In this document: one piece after another, positions 8,112 to 14,678 of the stretch
Position numbering within the stretch: the stretch's first letter is position 1
How the letters are laid out: every line of letters starts with the position of its first letter
Assembly (NCBI GenBank): GCA_012519365.1
Contig: JAAYQH010000259.1
Span: forward strand, 1 to 14,678
Reading direction: 5' to 3'
Source of the DNA: Planctomycetota bacterium
Lineage (GTDB): Bacteria > Planctomycetota > Phycisphaerae > Sedimentisphaerales > Anaerohalosphaeraceae
DNA: 14,678 bases
Position numbers and translations under genes: made by a program
Notes under the pieces: model-generated
Seen by the model: the letters and a program-made list of their open reading frames with translations, nothing else
Databases searched by the model: none
Told to the model about the DNA's origin: nothing

Positions 8112-9122
8112 ATGGCAGCAAAGGTTGCAATTAATGGATTTGGACGTATTGGTCGGGCGGTTGCGCGTCTTATTATGGATCGCAAAGACCTGGAATTGGT
8201 CGCAATCAACGATCTGGCCGACAACAAGAGTCTGGCTCACCTGTTTAAGTATGACACTGTTTTCGGGCCGTGGAAGGGGACGGTGGAGGCCAAAGAAGAC
8301 AGCATTATCATCAACGGCAAGGTCATCAAGGCGCTGGGTGTCAAGAATCCGGCCGAGTTGCCGTGGGGTCAGATGGGCGTGGATGTGGTCGTTGAATCGA
8401 CCGGTATCTTCCGCGAGAAAAGCTCTCCCAAGGGCGGGTACGGCGATCACGTCAAAGCCGGTGCCAAGAAGGTGGTTTTGACCGTTCCGGCCAAGGACAA
8501 TATCGAGGCGACGGTGGTGCTGGGCGTGAACGACGATATCATTACCAAGGCCACCCAATTTATCTCGAATGCCAGCTGCACTACCAACTGTCTGGCGCCG
8601 CTGACGAAGGCCCTGAACGATGCGTTCGGCGTGGAAAAAGGCCTGATGGTTACCGTGCATGCCTATACCAACGATCAAAACGTATGTGATCAGATTCACA
8701 AGGATCTGCGTCGTGCACGTGCTGCGGCGCAAAATATTATTCCGACCACGACCGGTGCGGCCAAGGCGGTCGGCAAGGTCATTCCCGAACTGAACGGCAA
8801 ACTGGACGGCTATGCCCTGCGGGTGCCGGTGATTACCGGAAGTTGCGTGGATTTGGTGGCCGACCTGAAAAAGGAAGTGACCAAGGACGAGGTCAACGCC
8901 GCCGTCAAGAAGGCCGCCGAAGGCCCGCTGAAGGGGATTTTGGCCTATTGTGATGAGCCGATCGTCAGCAGTGACATCATCGGCAACACCCATTCGAGCA
9001 TTTTTGATTCGCTGTGTACGATGGTGCAGGGCAAGACGGTTAAGGTTGTCAGTTGGTATGACAACGAGTGGGGTTATTCCTGCCGTACCGTTGATATTAT
9101 CGAAAAAATCGCAAAAATGTAA
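8112..9122 (+). CDS. gap: Glyceraldehyde-3-phosphate dehydrogenase, type I
   Basis: A 336-residue cytosolic glycolytic enzyme that oxidises glyceraldehyde 3-phosphate to 1,3-bisphosphoglycerate with NAD; full family length. The Rossmann nucleotide site is [11 protein letters not shown] (5-15), with D34 in AINDLAD, the position associated with NAD preference. The active site is SNASCTTNC with nucleophile C156, and the base is H183 in TVHAYTNDQ. The phosphate-binding loop [22 protein letters not shown] and the C-terminal [12 protein letters not shown] are intact. A strong ribosome site AAAAGGAG (8097-8104) sits seven bases before the ATG. The gene has its own promoter upstream and a strong hairpin terminator downstream, so it may be mainly monocistronic even though pgk, the next pathway step, follows at 140 bases. 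Confidence 0.97.
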   Translation: MAAKVAINGFGRIGRAVARLIMDRKDLELVAINDLADNKSLAHLFKYDTVFGPWKGTVEAKEDSIIINGKVIKALGVKNPAELPWGQMGVDVVVESTGIFREKSSPKGGYGDHVKAGAKKVVLTVPAKDNIEATVVLGVNDDIITKATQFISNASCTTNCLAPLTKALNDAFGVEKGLMVTVHAYTNDQNVCDQIHKDLRRARAAAQNIIPTTTGAAKAVGKVIPELNGKLDGYALRVPVITGSCVDLVADLKKEVTKDEVNAAVKKAAEGPLKGILAYCDEPIVSSDIIGNTHSSIFDSLCTMVQGKTVKVVSWYDNEWGYSCRTVDIIEKIAKM

Positions 9123-9165
9123 GTCGTGAATTCGCCCGTTCGGGCGCGATGATTGATATGGATTT

Positions 9166-9195
9166 AAAAGCCCGCGCCTGGCCGCGGGCTTTTCT
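9166..9195 (+). terminator. Rho-independent terminator after gap
   Basis: A perfect 11-base-pair stem, AAAAGCCCGCG (9166-9176) with CGCGGGCTTTT (9183-9193), closes a 6-base loop and ends in a T run. A second small hairpin, CGCCCG TT CGGGCG (9133-9146), lies 20 bases upstream, right after the gap stop codon. Together they should stop most transcription between gap and pgk. The symmetrical A/T flanks would also let the larger hairpin work on the opposite strand. Confidence 0.85.
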
Positions 9196-9262
9196 TGCTT
9201 ACAGATGCAAAGCCAACGTTGTTTCGTCGGCGTTACAAAGGATTGTTTGAAAGGGGATTGAT

Positions 9263-10501
9263 ATGGCCAAGAAAACGGTTGCAGATATTGATGTAAAAGG
9301 GAAAAAAGTGCTGATGCGGGTGGATTTCAATGTTCCGTTGGACGACCAACAGAACATCACCAACGACAACCGCATTGTGCAGGCGCTGCCGACCATCAAG
9401 CACGTGCTGGATCACGGCGGCGCGGTGATTTTGATGAGCCATCTGGGGCGTCCAAAAGGCGAACCGGACCCCAGGTATTCGTTGGCGCCGGTTGCCAAAC
9501 GGCTGGGTGAATTGCTGGGCAAACCGGTGCTGTTTGTCAGTGATTGCGTTGGGCCGGAGGTGAAAGCCAAGGCCGCTGCACTGAAGCCGGGGGATGTGCT
9601 GCTGCTGGAAAATCTGCGGTTTCACAAAGAAGAGACCATCAAGGACAAGGCCGCCAAAGAAGACGCTCAACTGCGTCAGGCCAAGGATGCATTTGCCCGG
9701 CAGCTTGCCGAATTGGCGGATGTGTATGTCAACGATGCGTTCGGTACAGCCCACCGTGACAACGCCTCGATGTACACCGTGCCGCTGATGATGGAAGGCA
9801 AAGACCGGGTCATCGGCTTTTTGATTGAGAAAGAGCTGAAGTATCTTGGCGAGACGCTTGAGAATCCGGAGCGTCCGTTTGTGGCGATTTTGGGCGGGGC
9901 CAAGGTGTCCGACAAAATCGGCGTGATTGAGAACCTGATGCGCAAGGTCGATTGCATTCTTATCGGCGGTGCGATGGCGTATACATTTTTCAAAGCGCAG
10001 GGCAAAAGCGTCGGCAACAGCCTGTGTGAGACGGATTTTGCCGACAAGGCCGCCGAGTTGCTCAAGCAAGCCGAGCAGATCGGCTGCGAAATCGTTCTGC
10101 CGGTGGATACAGTGGTGGCCAAAGAATTCAAGGCCCATGCTGAGCACAAGGTCGTCGAGGGCGACATCGAAGACGGCTGGGAAGGACTGGACATTGGGCC
10201 CAAGACGCAGACGCTGTTTGCCGAGAAGGTAAAAAGCGCAAAGACCATCGTCTGGAACGGGCCGATGGGCGTGTTCGAACTGGAGCCGTTTGACGCCGGC
10301 ACCAAGGCGGTGGCCTTAGCGGTGGCCGAGGCCACCGACAAGGGCGCTCGCAGCATCATCGGCGGCGGCGACAGTGCCAGCGCAATTGCTCAGCTCGGCC
10401 TGCAGGATCGGGTCAGTCATATCTCCACCGGCGGCGGCGCGAGCCTGGAGTTTCTCGAGGGCAAGAAGTTCAAATGTCTCGAAATTCTGGACGAGAAATA
10501 A
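9263..10501 (+). CDS. pgk: Phosphoglycerate kinase
   Basis: A 412-residue cytosolic kinase that makes ATP and 3-phosphoglycerate from 1,3-bisphosphoglycerate, the step after GAPDH. Family landmarks are complete: RVDFNVPL (19-26), SHLGRPKG (59-66) with the substrate-binding His/Arg, [12 protein letters not shown] (113-124), GGAKVSDKI (211-219) at the start of the nucleotide domain, WNGPMGVFE (331-339), GGGDSA (367-372) and [14 protein letters not shown] (387-400). The ATG is preceded by AAGGGG at six bases. It stands behind the gap terminator, so it probably has its own promoter in 9196-9250, but I could not point to a clear one. The length is slightly above the usual 390-400 residues, with a helical insert around [18 protein letters not shown] (127-144). 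Confidence 0.97.
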   Translation: MAKKTVADIDVKGKKVLMRVDFNVPLDDQQNITNDNRIVQALPTIKHVLDHGGAVILMSHLGRPKGEPDPRYSLAPVAKRLGELLGKPVLFVSDCVGPEVKAKAAALKPGDVLLLENLRFHKEETIKDKAAKEDAQLRQAKDAFARQLAELADVYVNDAFGTAHRDNASMYTVPLMMEGKDRVIGFLIEKELKYLGETLENPERPFVAILGGAKVSDKIGVIENLMRKVDCILIGGAMAYTFFKAQGKSVGNSLCETDFADKAAELLKQAEQIGCEIVLPVDTVVAKEFKAHAEHKVVEGDIEDGWEGLDIGPKTQTLFAEKVKSAKTIVWNGPMGVFELEPFDAGTKAVALAVAEATDKGARSIIGGGDSASAIAQLGLQDRVSHISTGGGASLEFLEGKKFKCLEILDEK

Positions 10502-10516
10502 CTGCTCCTATCAAGA

Positions 10517-10588
10517 GACACAGATTGACACGCGATTGACACAGAGGAACACCCCATAGACGCTGTGAAATCGGTGCCAATCTGTGTC
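10517..10588. repeat. Imperfect inverted repeat built from GACACAGATT-like units
   Basis: The pgk-rpe gap holds a perfect 11-base inverted repeat, GACACAGATTG (10517-10527) and CAATCTGTGTC (10578-10588). Allowing one mismatch and one gap, the arms extend to about 20 bases each (10517-10537 and 10569-10588). The left arm also reads as short direct units starting GACACAG / GACACGCG / GACACAG. Eight A residues follow at 10591-10598. It could form an RNA stem with a loop of about 31 bases, but it has no T run on the plus strand. Function unknown. Confidence 0.65.
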
Positions 10589-10608
10589 CGAAAAAAAACA
10601 TTGAAACG

Positions 10609-11286
10609 ATGAACAAACACAGACTGCCAAAGGCCGGGACATTTCAGATTGTGCCGTCGGTGCTGAGTGCCGATTTCGCCAATCTGGCTTCGGAAATCGC
10701 GCAGGTCACGGCCGTCGGGATCGAGGTGGTGCATCTGGATGTGATGGACGGGCACTTTGTGCCGAATCTGACCTTTGGTCCGCCGGTGGTGGCCTCCATT
10801 CGCAAGTGTACCGATGCGGTGCTGGATACCCACCTGATGATCACCCATCCGGAGACATATGCGGAACGGTTTGCCGAGGCCGGCAGTGACCACATCACCT
10901 TTCATATCGAAACCGTCAGCGACCCGAAGGCGTTTGTCAAGACGCTTCGCGGGCTGGGGGTCTCGGTGGGGGTGACCTTAAATCCCGCCACACCGGTCGA
11001 GGCGGTTAAAGAGGTCGCGCCGTTGTGCGATATGGTGCTGGTGATGACGGTCAATCCCGGCTTTGGGGGGCAGTCGTTTATGGACCAGGCGGCCCGCAAG
11101 TGCATTCGTCTGCGTCAACTTGTCGGGCCGGAGGTGCGAATTGAGGTGGACGGCGGCATCGACCCGACGACCATCGGTACGGCCAAACGCTACGGGGCCG
11201 ATACCTTCGTGGCTGGCAATGCTATTTTTGGCACATCCGATCGCGCTGCGGCTATCGCGGCACTGCGAGGGGCGATTGAAAAATAA
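10609..11286 (+). CDS. rpe: Ribulose-phosphate 3-epimerase
   Basis: A 225-residue TIM-barrel enzyme interconverting ribulose 5-phosphate and xylulose 5-phosphate in the pentose phosphate (or Calvin) pathway. Recognisable segments are IVPSVLSADFANL (14-26), VVHLDVMDGHFVPNLTFGP (40-58) and DTHLMI (73-78), then VNPGFGGQSF (148-157) and EVDGGI (179-184). The divalent-metal ligands of the family are present as H42, D44, H75 and D181, with D44 and D181 the catalytic acids. The length is typical. The N-terminus is about seven residues longer than the common 'MIKIAPSILSADF' form. The ATG at 10609 has only a weak upstream purine stretch (TTGAAACG) and is preceded by A8. The gene follows pgk by 107 bases that carry an inverted repeat. 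Confidence 0.95.
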   Translation: MNKHRLPKAGTFQIVPSVLSADFANLASEIAQVTAVGIEVVHLDVMDGHFVPNLTFGPPVVASIRKCTDAVLDTHLMITHPETYAERFAEAGSDHITFHIETVSDPKAFVKTLRGLGVSVGVTLNPATPVEAVKEVAPLCDMVLVMTVNPGFGGQSFMDQAARKCIRLRQLVGPEVRIEVDGGIDPTTIGTAKRYGADTFVAGNAIFGTSDRAAAIAALRGAIEK

Positions 11287-11310
11287 ATCTCAAACGGGTT
11301 TGGCAAAAAC

Positions 11311-11360
11311 CGCAAAGCCCATGAGGGGCGTGAAGCAGACATAAAGAAAACCCCTTTGCG
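11311..11360 (+). other. Inverted repeat in the accD leader
   Basis: CGCAAAG (11311-11317) and CTTTGCG (11354-11360) are a perfect 7-base inverted repeat in the 111-base gap between rpe and accD. Inside it GGG (from 11326) can pair with CCC (11351-11353), extending the stem across a bulge. There is no T run, so it looks more like a leader structure than a terminator. The pairing could be chance. Confidence 0.3.
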
Positions 11361-11397
11361 CACAGGGTGTCCTTCATGGTCAAATGTGGTAAAGAAA

Positions 11398-12252
11398 ATG
11401 ATCGCTATGGCAAAAAATAAAAAAGCAGGGTGGGATGGATTTTCACTCAAACCCCGCAAGGAGATGCCTGAAGGGTTGTGGCTGTCGTGTCCTTCCTGCC
11501 GGAATATGCTGTATCGCAAAACTGTCGATCAGAATCTCGGCGTTTGTCCGGAATGTTCTTATCACTTTCGAATTGACGGTCCGACCCGCATCGCTCAGCT
11601 TGTTGATGAAGGGACTTTCGAAGAATTGGCGCAGGACCTGGCCAGCAGCGACCCGCTTTCGTTCGTCTGGGGTGATAAGCAGTACAAGGAACGCATCAAA
11701 GCCGATCCGGACAACAATCGGGCACACGAGGCCCTGCTGGTTGGTAAAGCGTTTATTCGCGGACGCGGGGTGATGTTGGCGGCGATGGATTTTTCGTTTC
11801 TGGGCGGCTCGATGGGGATGGTTGTCGGGGAAAAATTCTGCCGCGGCGTGGAACGGGCCATTGAGGAGAATCTGCCGTTGGTTGTGGTCAGTTGCTCCGG
11901 GGGGGCACGGATGCACGAAGGGGTGGTGGCCCTGCAGCAAATGGCCAAGACCAGCGCCGCACTGGCACGCTACGACGAAGCGGGGGGGCTGTATATCTCC
12001 GTCCTGACCGATCCGACCACCGGCGGTGTGGCGGCCAGTTTTTCGATGCTGGGCGATGTGATCATTGCCGAGCCGGGGGCGTTGATCGGCTTTACCGGCC
12101 CACGCGTCATCCAGCAGACCATCAAGATCGAACTGCCCGAAGGCTTTCAGCGGGCCGAGTTCCTGCTGGAGCATGGATTTATCGATATGATTGTTCATCG
12201 CAAAGACCTGCGCAGCGAACTGGGACGGCTGATTGACTATTTTGGAAAATAA
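11398..12252 (+). CDS. accD: Acetyl-CoA carboxylase carboxyltransferase subunit beta
   Basis: The beta subunit of the carboxyltransferase that makes malonyl-CoA from acetyl-CoA and carboxybiotin, the first committed step of fatty-acid synthesis; it works with AccA, which is not in this window. The 284-residue product has the N-terminal four-cysteine zinc ribbon (C31, C34, C50, C53: CPSC...CPEC). The crotonase-fold core follows with FLGGSMGMVVGEK (134-146), SCSGGARMHEG (165-174), DPTTGGVAASF (205-215) and the AccD-specific FTGPRVIQQTIKIELPEGFQRAEFLLEHGFIDMIV (232-266). It is slightly shorter than E. coli AccD (304). ATG 11398 and ATG 11407 are both possible and neither has a strong ribosome site (GGTAAAG before 11398). 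A TTG-initiated extension from 11356 adds residues not seen in the family and is rejected. Confidence 0.94.
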   Translation: MIAMAKNKKAGWDGFSLKPRKEMPEGLWLSCPSCRNMLYRKTVDQNLGVCPECSYHFRIDGPTRIAQLVDEGTFEELAQDLASSDPLSFVWGDKQYKERIKADPDNNRAHEALLVGKAFIRGRGVMLAAMDFSFLGGSMGMVVGEKFCRGVERAIEENLPLVVVSCSGGARMHEGVVALQQMAKTSAALARYDEAGGLYISVLTDPTTGGVAASFSMLGDVIIAEPGALIGFTGPRVIQQTIKIELPEGFQRAEFLLEHGFIDMIVHRKDLRSELGRLIDYFGK

Positions 12253-12409
12253 ATCTGCGAATTCGGATGAATTTGAGTTGTTTTTTTGACCGAGGAGGGG
12301 TAGTCTGAAAGGGTATGGGGGGCTTGAGATCCTGCAGTCGGCGCCAGAGGGCTGTTGAGGGCGGGGTCATAATGTCAGACGGGACTTTATTAGGTTAGGG
12401 GGATTGCGG

Positions 12410-13768
12410 ATGAAGGCCACAGGGGTGTGTGTTCTGGCGGTGTATCTTTCTGCCTGCAGCTCATTGATTTTCGCCGTTGAACCGATGGATTATCTGGATT
12501 TTCGAGATGTAGTGCGCGATGCCAAATCCAAGGTTTTTCCGGCAGTCATTTACATTAAGTGTCTGCGTGAAAGCCATGAAAGCGGCAAAAAGATCAACGA
12601 GTCTGTCAGCGGAAGCGGGGTGATTATCTCAGCGGACGGCGAAGCGCTGACCAACTGGCACGTAGTGGACAAGGCTGTGGAAGTGCGGTGCCTGCTGTAC
12701 GACGGCCGGGCGATGGAAGCGACGGTGGTCGGGACCGATCAGGATACCGATCTGGCCTTGATCAAGCTGACCGTGGACGAGGGAGAGTCGGTGCCCTTTG
12801 CGGCGTTGGCTGATTCGAGCCTGCTGACCGAAGGGGATTTTGTGATGGCGATGGGCGCACCGTGGGGCATGAGCCGGTCGGTTTCCATCGGGATCGTGTC
12901 CTGTACGCGTCGATATCTGCCGGAAAACAGCGAATACAGCCTCTGGATTCAGACCGATGCGGCGATTAGTCCCGGCAACTCCGGCGGGCCGCTGGTCAAT
13001 ACCGACGGGCGGGTGGTGGGGATCAATTCCCGCGGGATTCTCTATGGGGGTGATATAGGCTTTGCGCTGCCGTCTGAAACCCTCCTGATTGTTGTGCCGC
13101 GGTTGCGTCAGTTCGGCAAGGTTAACTGGAGTTGGCTGGGGCTTCAGCTTCAGCCGCTGCGGGATTTTGAAAAGAATGTGTATTTCGAGGTGTCCAGAGG
13201 GGTCATTGTCGGGCAGACCGAGCCGGACAGCCCGGCGTCCCGTGCGGGCATCCAGGCCCGTGACCGAATTGTAGCCATTGACGGACGGGCTGTCACAGCA
13301 ACGAACGCCGAAGATTTGCCTGCCATTCGACGCCAAATCGGACTGCTTGCCAAGGGTAAAGCCATTGAGGTTGAACTGATCCGCAATGACAAGCCTACGT
13401 CGCTGGTCATCGAACCGACGGAAAAAGGGCGGCTCGAGGGTAACGAACTGGATTGTCCGCGGTGGGACATGACGGTTAAGGCCATTAACCGGTTTGCCAA
13501 TCCGGATTTGTATTTTTATAAGAAAGAAGGTGTGTTCATCTTCGGCATCAAGTATCCCGGCAATGCTCAGAACAGTGCGTTGCAGGAGCAGGATATTATT
13601 CTTCAGATCGACGGCACTCCTGTGACAAGCCTGGAGGATGTTCGCAGGATTCACGCCGAATCGCTCAAAACCGTCCACGAAAAACCGCGGCTGGTCTTTT
13701 CGGTCTTGCGAAAAGGGACGTTGCGGATGTGCGTGCTGGATATATCACGGGATTACGAGAAAGAATAG
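12410..13768 (+). CDS. HtrA/Deg-type secreted serine protease with two PDZ domains
   Basis: A 452-residue envelope protease of the S1C (HtrA/DegP) family, expected to degrade or refold damaged exported proteins. The catalytic triad is complete: H84 in TNWHVVD, D114 in DTDLALIKL and S191 in SPGNSGGPL, within a trypsin-fold domain of about 35-230. PDZ1 spans about 240-337 (WLGLQLQPL ... GVIVGQTEPDSPASRAGIQARDRIVAIDG). PDZ2 spans about 352-447 (GVFIFGIKYPGNAQNSALQEQDIILQIDGTPV). The N-terminus MKATGVCVLAVYLSACSSLIFAVEP is a signal peptide; LSAC could be a lipobox at C16, or signal peptidase I could cut after IFA. I start at ATG 12410, seven bases after AGGGGG; a TTG at 12404 is too close to that site. 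The 157-base gap before it has a -10-like CATAAT (12368-12373) without a matching -35. A related gene follows after 43 bases. Confidence 0.93.
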   Translation: MKATGVCVLAVYLSACSSLIFAVEPMDYLDFRDVVRDAKSKVFPAVIYIKCLRESHESGKKINESVSGSGVIISADGEALTNWHVVDKAVEVRCLLYDGRAMEATVVGTDQDTDLALIKLTVDEGESVPFAALADSSLLTEGDFVMAMGAPWGMSRSVSIGIVSCTRRYLPENSEYSLWIQTDAAISPGNSGGPLVNTDGRVVGINSRGILYGGDIGFALPSETLLIVVPRLRQFGKVNWSWLGLQLQPLRDFEKNVYFEVSRGVIVGQTEPDSPASRAGIQARDRIVAIDGRAVTATNAEDLPAIRRQIGLLAKGKAIEVELIRNDKPTSLVIEPTEKGRLEGNELDCPRWDMTVKAINRFANPDLYFYKKEGVFIFGIKYPGNAQNSALQEQDIILQIDGTPVTSLEDVRRIHAESLKTVHEKPRLVFSVLRKGTLRMCVLDISRDYEKE

Positions 13769-13772
13769 CTGC

Positions 13773-13802
13773 TTTTAACAGATAGATGTTTTTAACAGGA
13801 GG
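13773..13802 (+). promoter_or_regulatory. Direct repeat and strong ribosome site before the last gene
   Basis: The 43-base gap contains two copies of TTTTAACAG (13773-13781 and 13790-13798), 17 bases apart. The second copy runs into a consensus AGGAGG (13797-13802) nine bases before the ATG at 13812. The short gap and strong site support co-transcription with the HtrA gene and confirm the start of the next gene. Confidence 0.6.
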
Positions 13803-13811
13803 AAAAGACAC

Positions 13812-14678
13812 ATGCGTAACCTAATTGTTATTCTGAGTGTTGTAAGCGGTTTAGTGGGCGGTCTATGCGGGGCGGTCGAAACGACGGACCTGACGGCGGC
13901 GGATAAAATAAAATTGGCCGAGACCTTTGCCGACAGCATAGTTCGGGTCGAATATCACCTGCAATATGACAAGGGGCAGCCCCCGGTGATTGACGGGTAT
14001 GCGGAGCGATGCCCCCATTGCGGCGAGTTTCACAATATCGGCGACGGCAGAACGTTCGTGGAGCAAGAGCGGCCGATGGAAGTGGCCGGGTATGTGGTTG
14101 CCCCGGATAGGGTGGTGTGTACCGATTTGATGGTGCACCCGCGGTTTGTCAGTAAGGTTGTGGTCGTTTATAAGAATCAGCAGGTGCAAGCGAGAACGGA
14201 ACGCGTGTTTACGCATCATTACGCGGTATGTTTGAAGTTGGAAAAGCCGCTCGAAGGGATTAAACCCATCGCTTTTAAGCCTGTCGAAAAAGGGCCGTTC
14301 TTTCTGGTGTCGTTTGACAATGCCAACGGGCGATGGTGTCGGTCGGTAACGCCGCTGGAATTGAGCGGGCTGACGATTGACGCGGACGGGTCGAGTTACT
14401 ACGGCGCCTCCGGGCGTGGGATTGTGATCGATAAAACGGGGGTCGCGGCGGGCTTGCTTATGAACGGTCGTCTGCCGACCGATGGGGCCTGGCAAGGCTC
14501 GCCGCTTCAGTGGGACGGGATGTCGGCGAATGAACTCAATTCGCAGTTTAAGCGCATCGGGGCGATTGCGGATGCGGCACTGCTGCGGGTCAAACTGAAT
14601 TTTAGAAGCCCCCAATCCGCCGGCCGGCGGGAGAGATATTCTTTCATGCCCCGTGCGGACGAGAACGCGACGGAACTG
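13812..14678 (+). CDS. Secreted trypsin-fold protein, probable pseudoprotease (3' end outside window)
   Basis: This frame is open for 289 codons from ATG 13812 to the window edge and continues beyond it. MRNLIVILSVVSGLVGGLCGAVE is a signal peptide, so the protein is exported. Aligned by eye to the upstream HtrA protein it has the same landmarks. VAGYVVAPDRVVCTDLMVHP (91-110) matches SGSGVIISADGEALTNWHVVD, and HHYAVCLKL (135-143) matches DTDLALIKL. GASGRGIVIDKTG (198-210) matches GNSGGPLVNTDG. On this alignment the catalytic His is Met107 and the Asp is Tyr137, while Ser200 remains, so proteolysis is unlikely. An insert at 67-76 carries CPHCGEFH, half of a zinc-ribbon-like motif. A consensus AGGAGG precedes the start and the HtrA gene lies 43 bases upstream, so the two are probably co-expressed. 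It is intact as far as seen, not a pseudogene. The trypsin-fold assignment is inference from short motifs. Confidence 0.75.
   Translation, partial: MRNLIVILSVVSGLVGGLCGAVETTDLTAADKIKLAETFADSIVRVEYHLQYDKGQPPVIDGYAERCPHCGEFHNIGDGRTFVEQERPMEVAGYVVAPDRVVCTDLMVHPRFVSKVVVVYKNQQVQARTERVFTHHYAVCLKLEKPLEGIKPIAFKPVEKGPFFLVSFDNANGRWCRSVTPLELSGLTIDADGSSYYGASGRGIVIDKTGVAAGLLMNGRLPTDGAWQGSPLQWDGMSANELNSQFKRIGAIADAALLRVKLNFRSPQSAGRRERYSFMPRADENATEL

Noticed and set aside
7905-8993. Long minus-strand open frame across tilS end and gap
   Set aside because: It runs antisense to GAPDH, a fully recognisable enzyme, and encodes a His/Arg-rich sequence typical of antisense shadows.
9233-10147. Minus-strand open frame opposite pgk
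   Set aside because: Shadow of phosphoglycerate kinase, with no recognisable features.
12286-12319. TTGACC as a -35 box for the HtrA gene
   Set aside because: No -10-like hexamer at 16-18 bases; the T-rich stretch is more likely part of the accD 3' region.
12629-13678. Long minus-strand open frame opposite the HtrA gene
   Set aside because: Antisense to an intact protease with triad and PDZ domains; no motif of its own.
13863-14615. Minus-strand open frame at the right end
   Set aside because: The plus strand has a signal peptide, a consensus ribosome site and trypsin-fold motifs in an uninterrupted frame to the edge; the minus frame has no such support.
13812-14678. Calling the last gene a pseudogene because catalytic residues are missing
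   Set aside because: The frame is open throughout, has a strong ribosome site and signal peptide, and looks maintained; loss of catalytic residues is not gene decay.
1-14678. CRISPR array, insertion sequence, integrase, tRNA or rRNA
   Set aside because: No regularly spaced repeats, transposase or recombinase motifs, or cloverleaf sequences were seen on either strand.

Overview
The window is bacterial chromosomal DNA of moderately high G+C with closely spaced genes and no mobile element, CRISPR array, tRNA or rRNA that I can see. The gene families and their style (split MacAB-type exporter with a lipoprotein TolC, secreted HtrA proteins, a corrinoid-type pterin methyltransferase, repetitive phrase-like intergenic words) would fit a planctomycete of the Phycisphaerae/Sedimentisphaerales type. 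That is an impression from families, not a proof; a 16S or marker-gene tree is needed.

Layout. (1) 6-959, plus strand: a methyltetrahydrofolate:corrinoid methyltransferase-like pterin-binding protein. It converges on (2) a four-gene minus-strand exporter operon at 6259-1101. In transcription order this is a periplasmic adaptor (MacA/HlyD type), an ABC ATPase (MacB/LolD type), a MacB-type FtsX permease and a TolC-family outer-membrane lipoprotein. The first three genes overlap by 4 bases each, and together they encode a complete inner membrane-to-outer membrane export path. (3) 6260-6503 is an A/T-rich divergent promoter region. (4) The plus strand then carries tilS (tRNA-Ile lysidine synthetase), a clear promoter, gap (GAPDH), a strong terminator, pgk, rpe and accD: central carbon metabolism followed by a fatty-acid synthesis subunit. 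(5) 12410 to the window end holds two secreted trypsin-fold proteins in tandem. The first is an HtrA-type protease with an intact His-Asp-Ser triad and two PDZ domains. The second, cut by the window edge, has the same fold signature but appears to have lost the catalytic His and Asp.

Most of the window is ordinary housekeeping. Three things deserve a second look: the active protease/pseudoprotease pair, the cysteine cluster in the substrate-binding region of the first gene's product, and the inverted and degenerate repeat 'phrases' in intergenic gaps (10517-10588, 13773-13798, 2703-2844). I found no convincing evidence of a wholly new multi-gene system.
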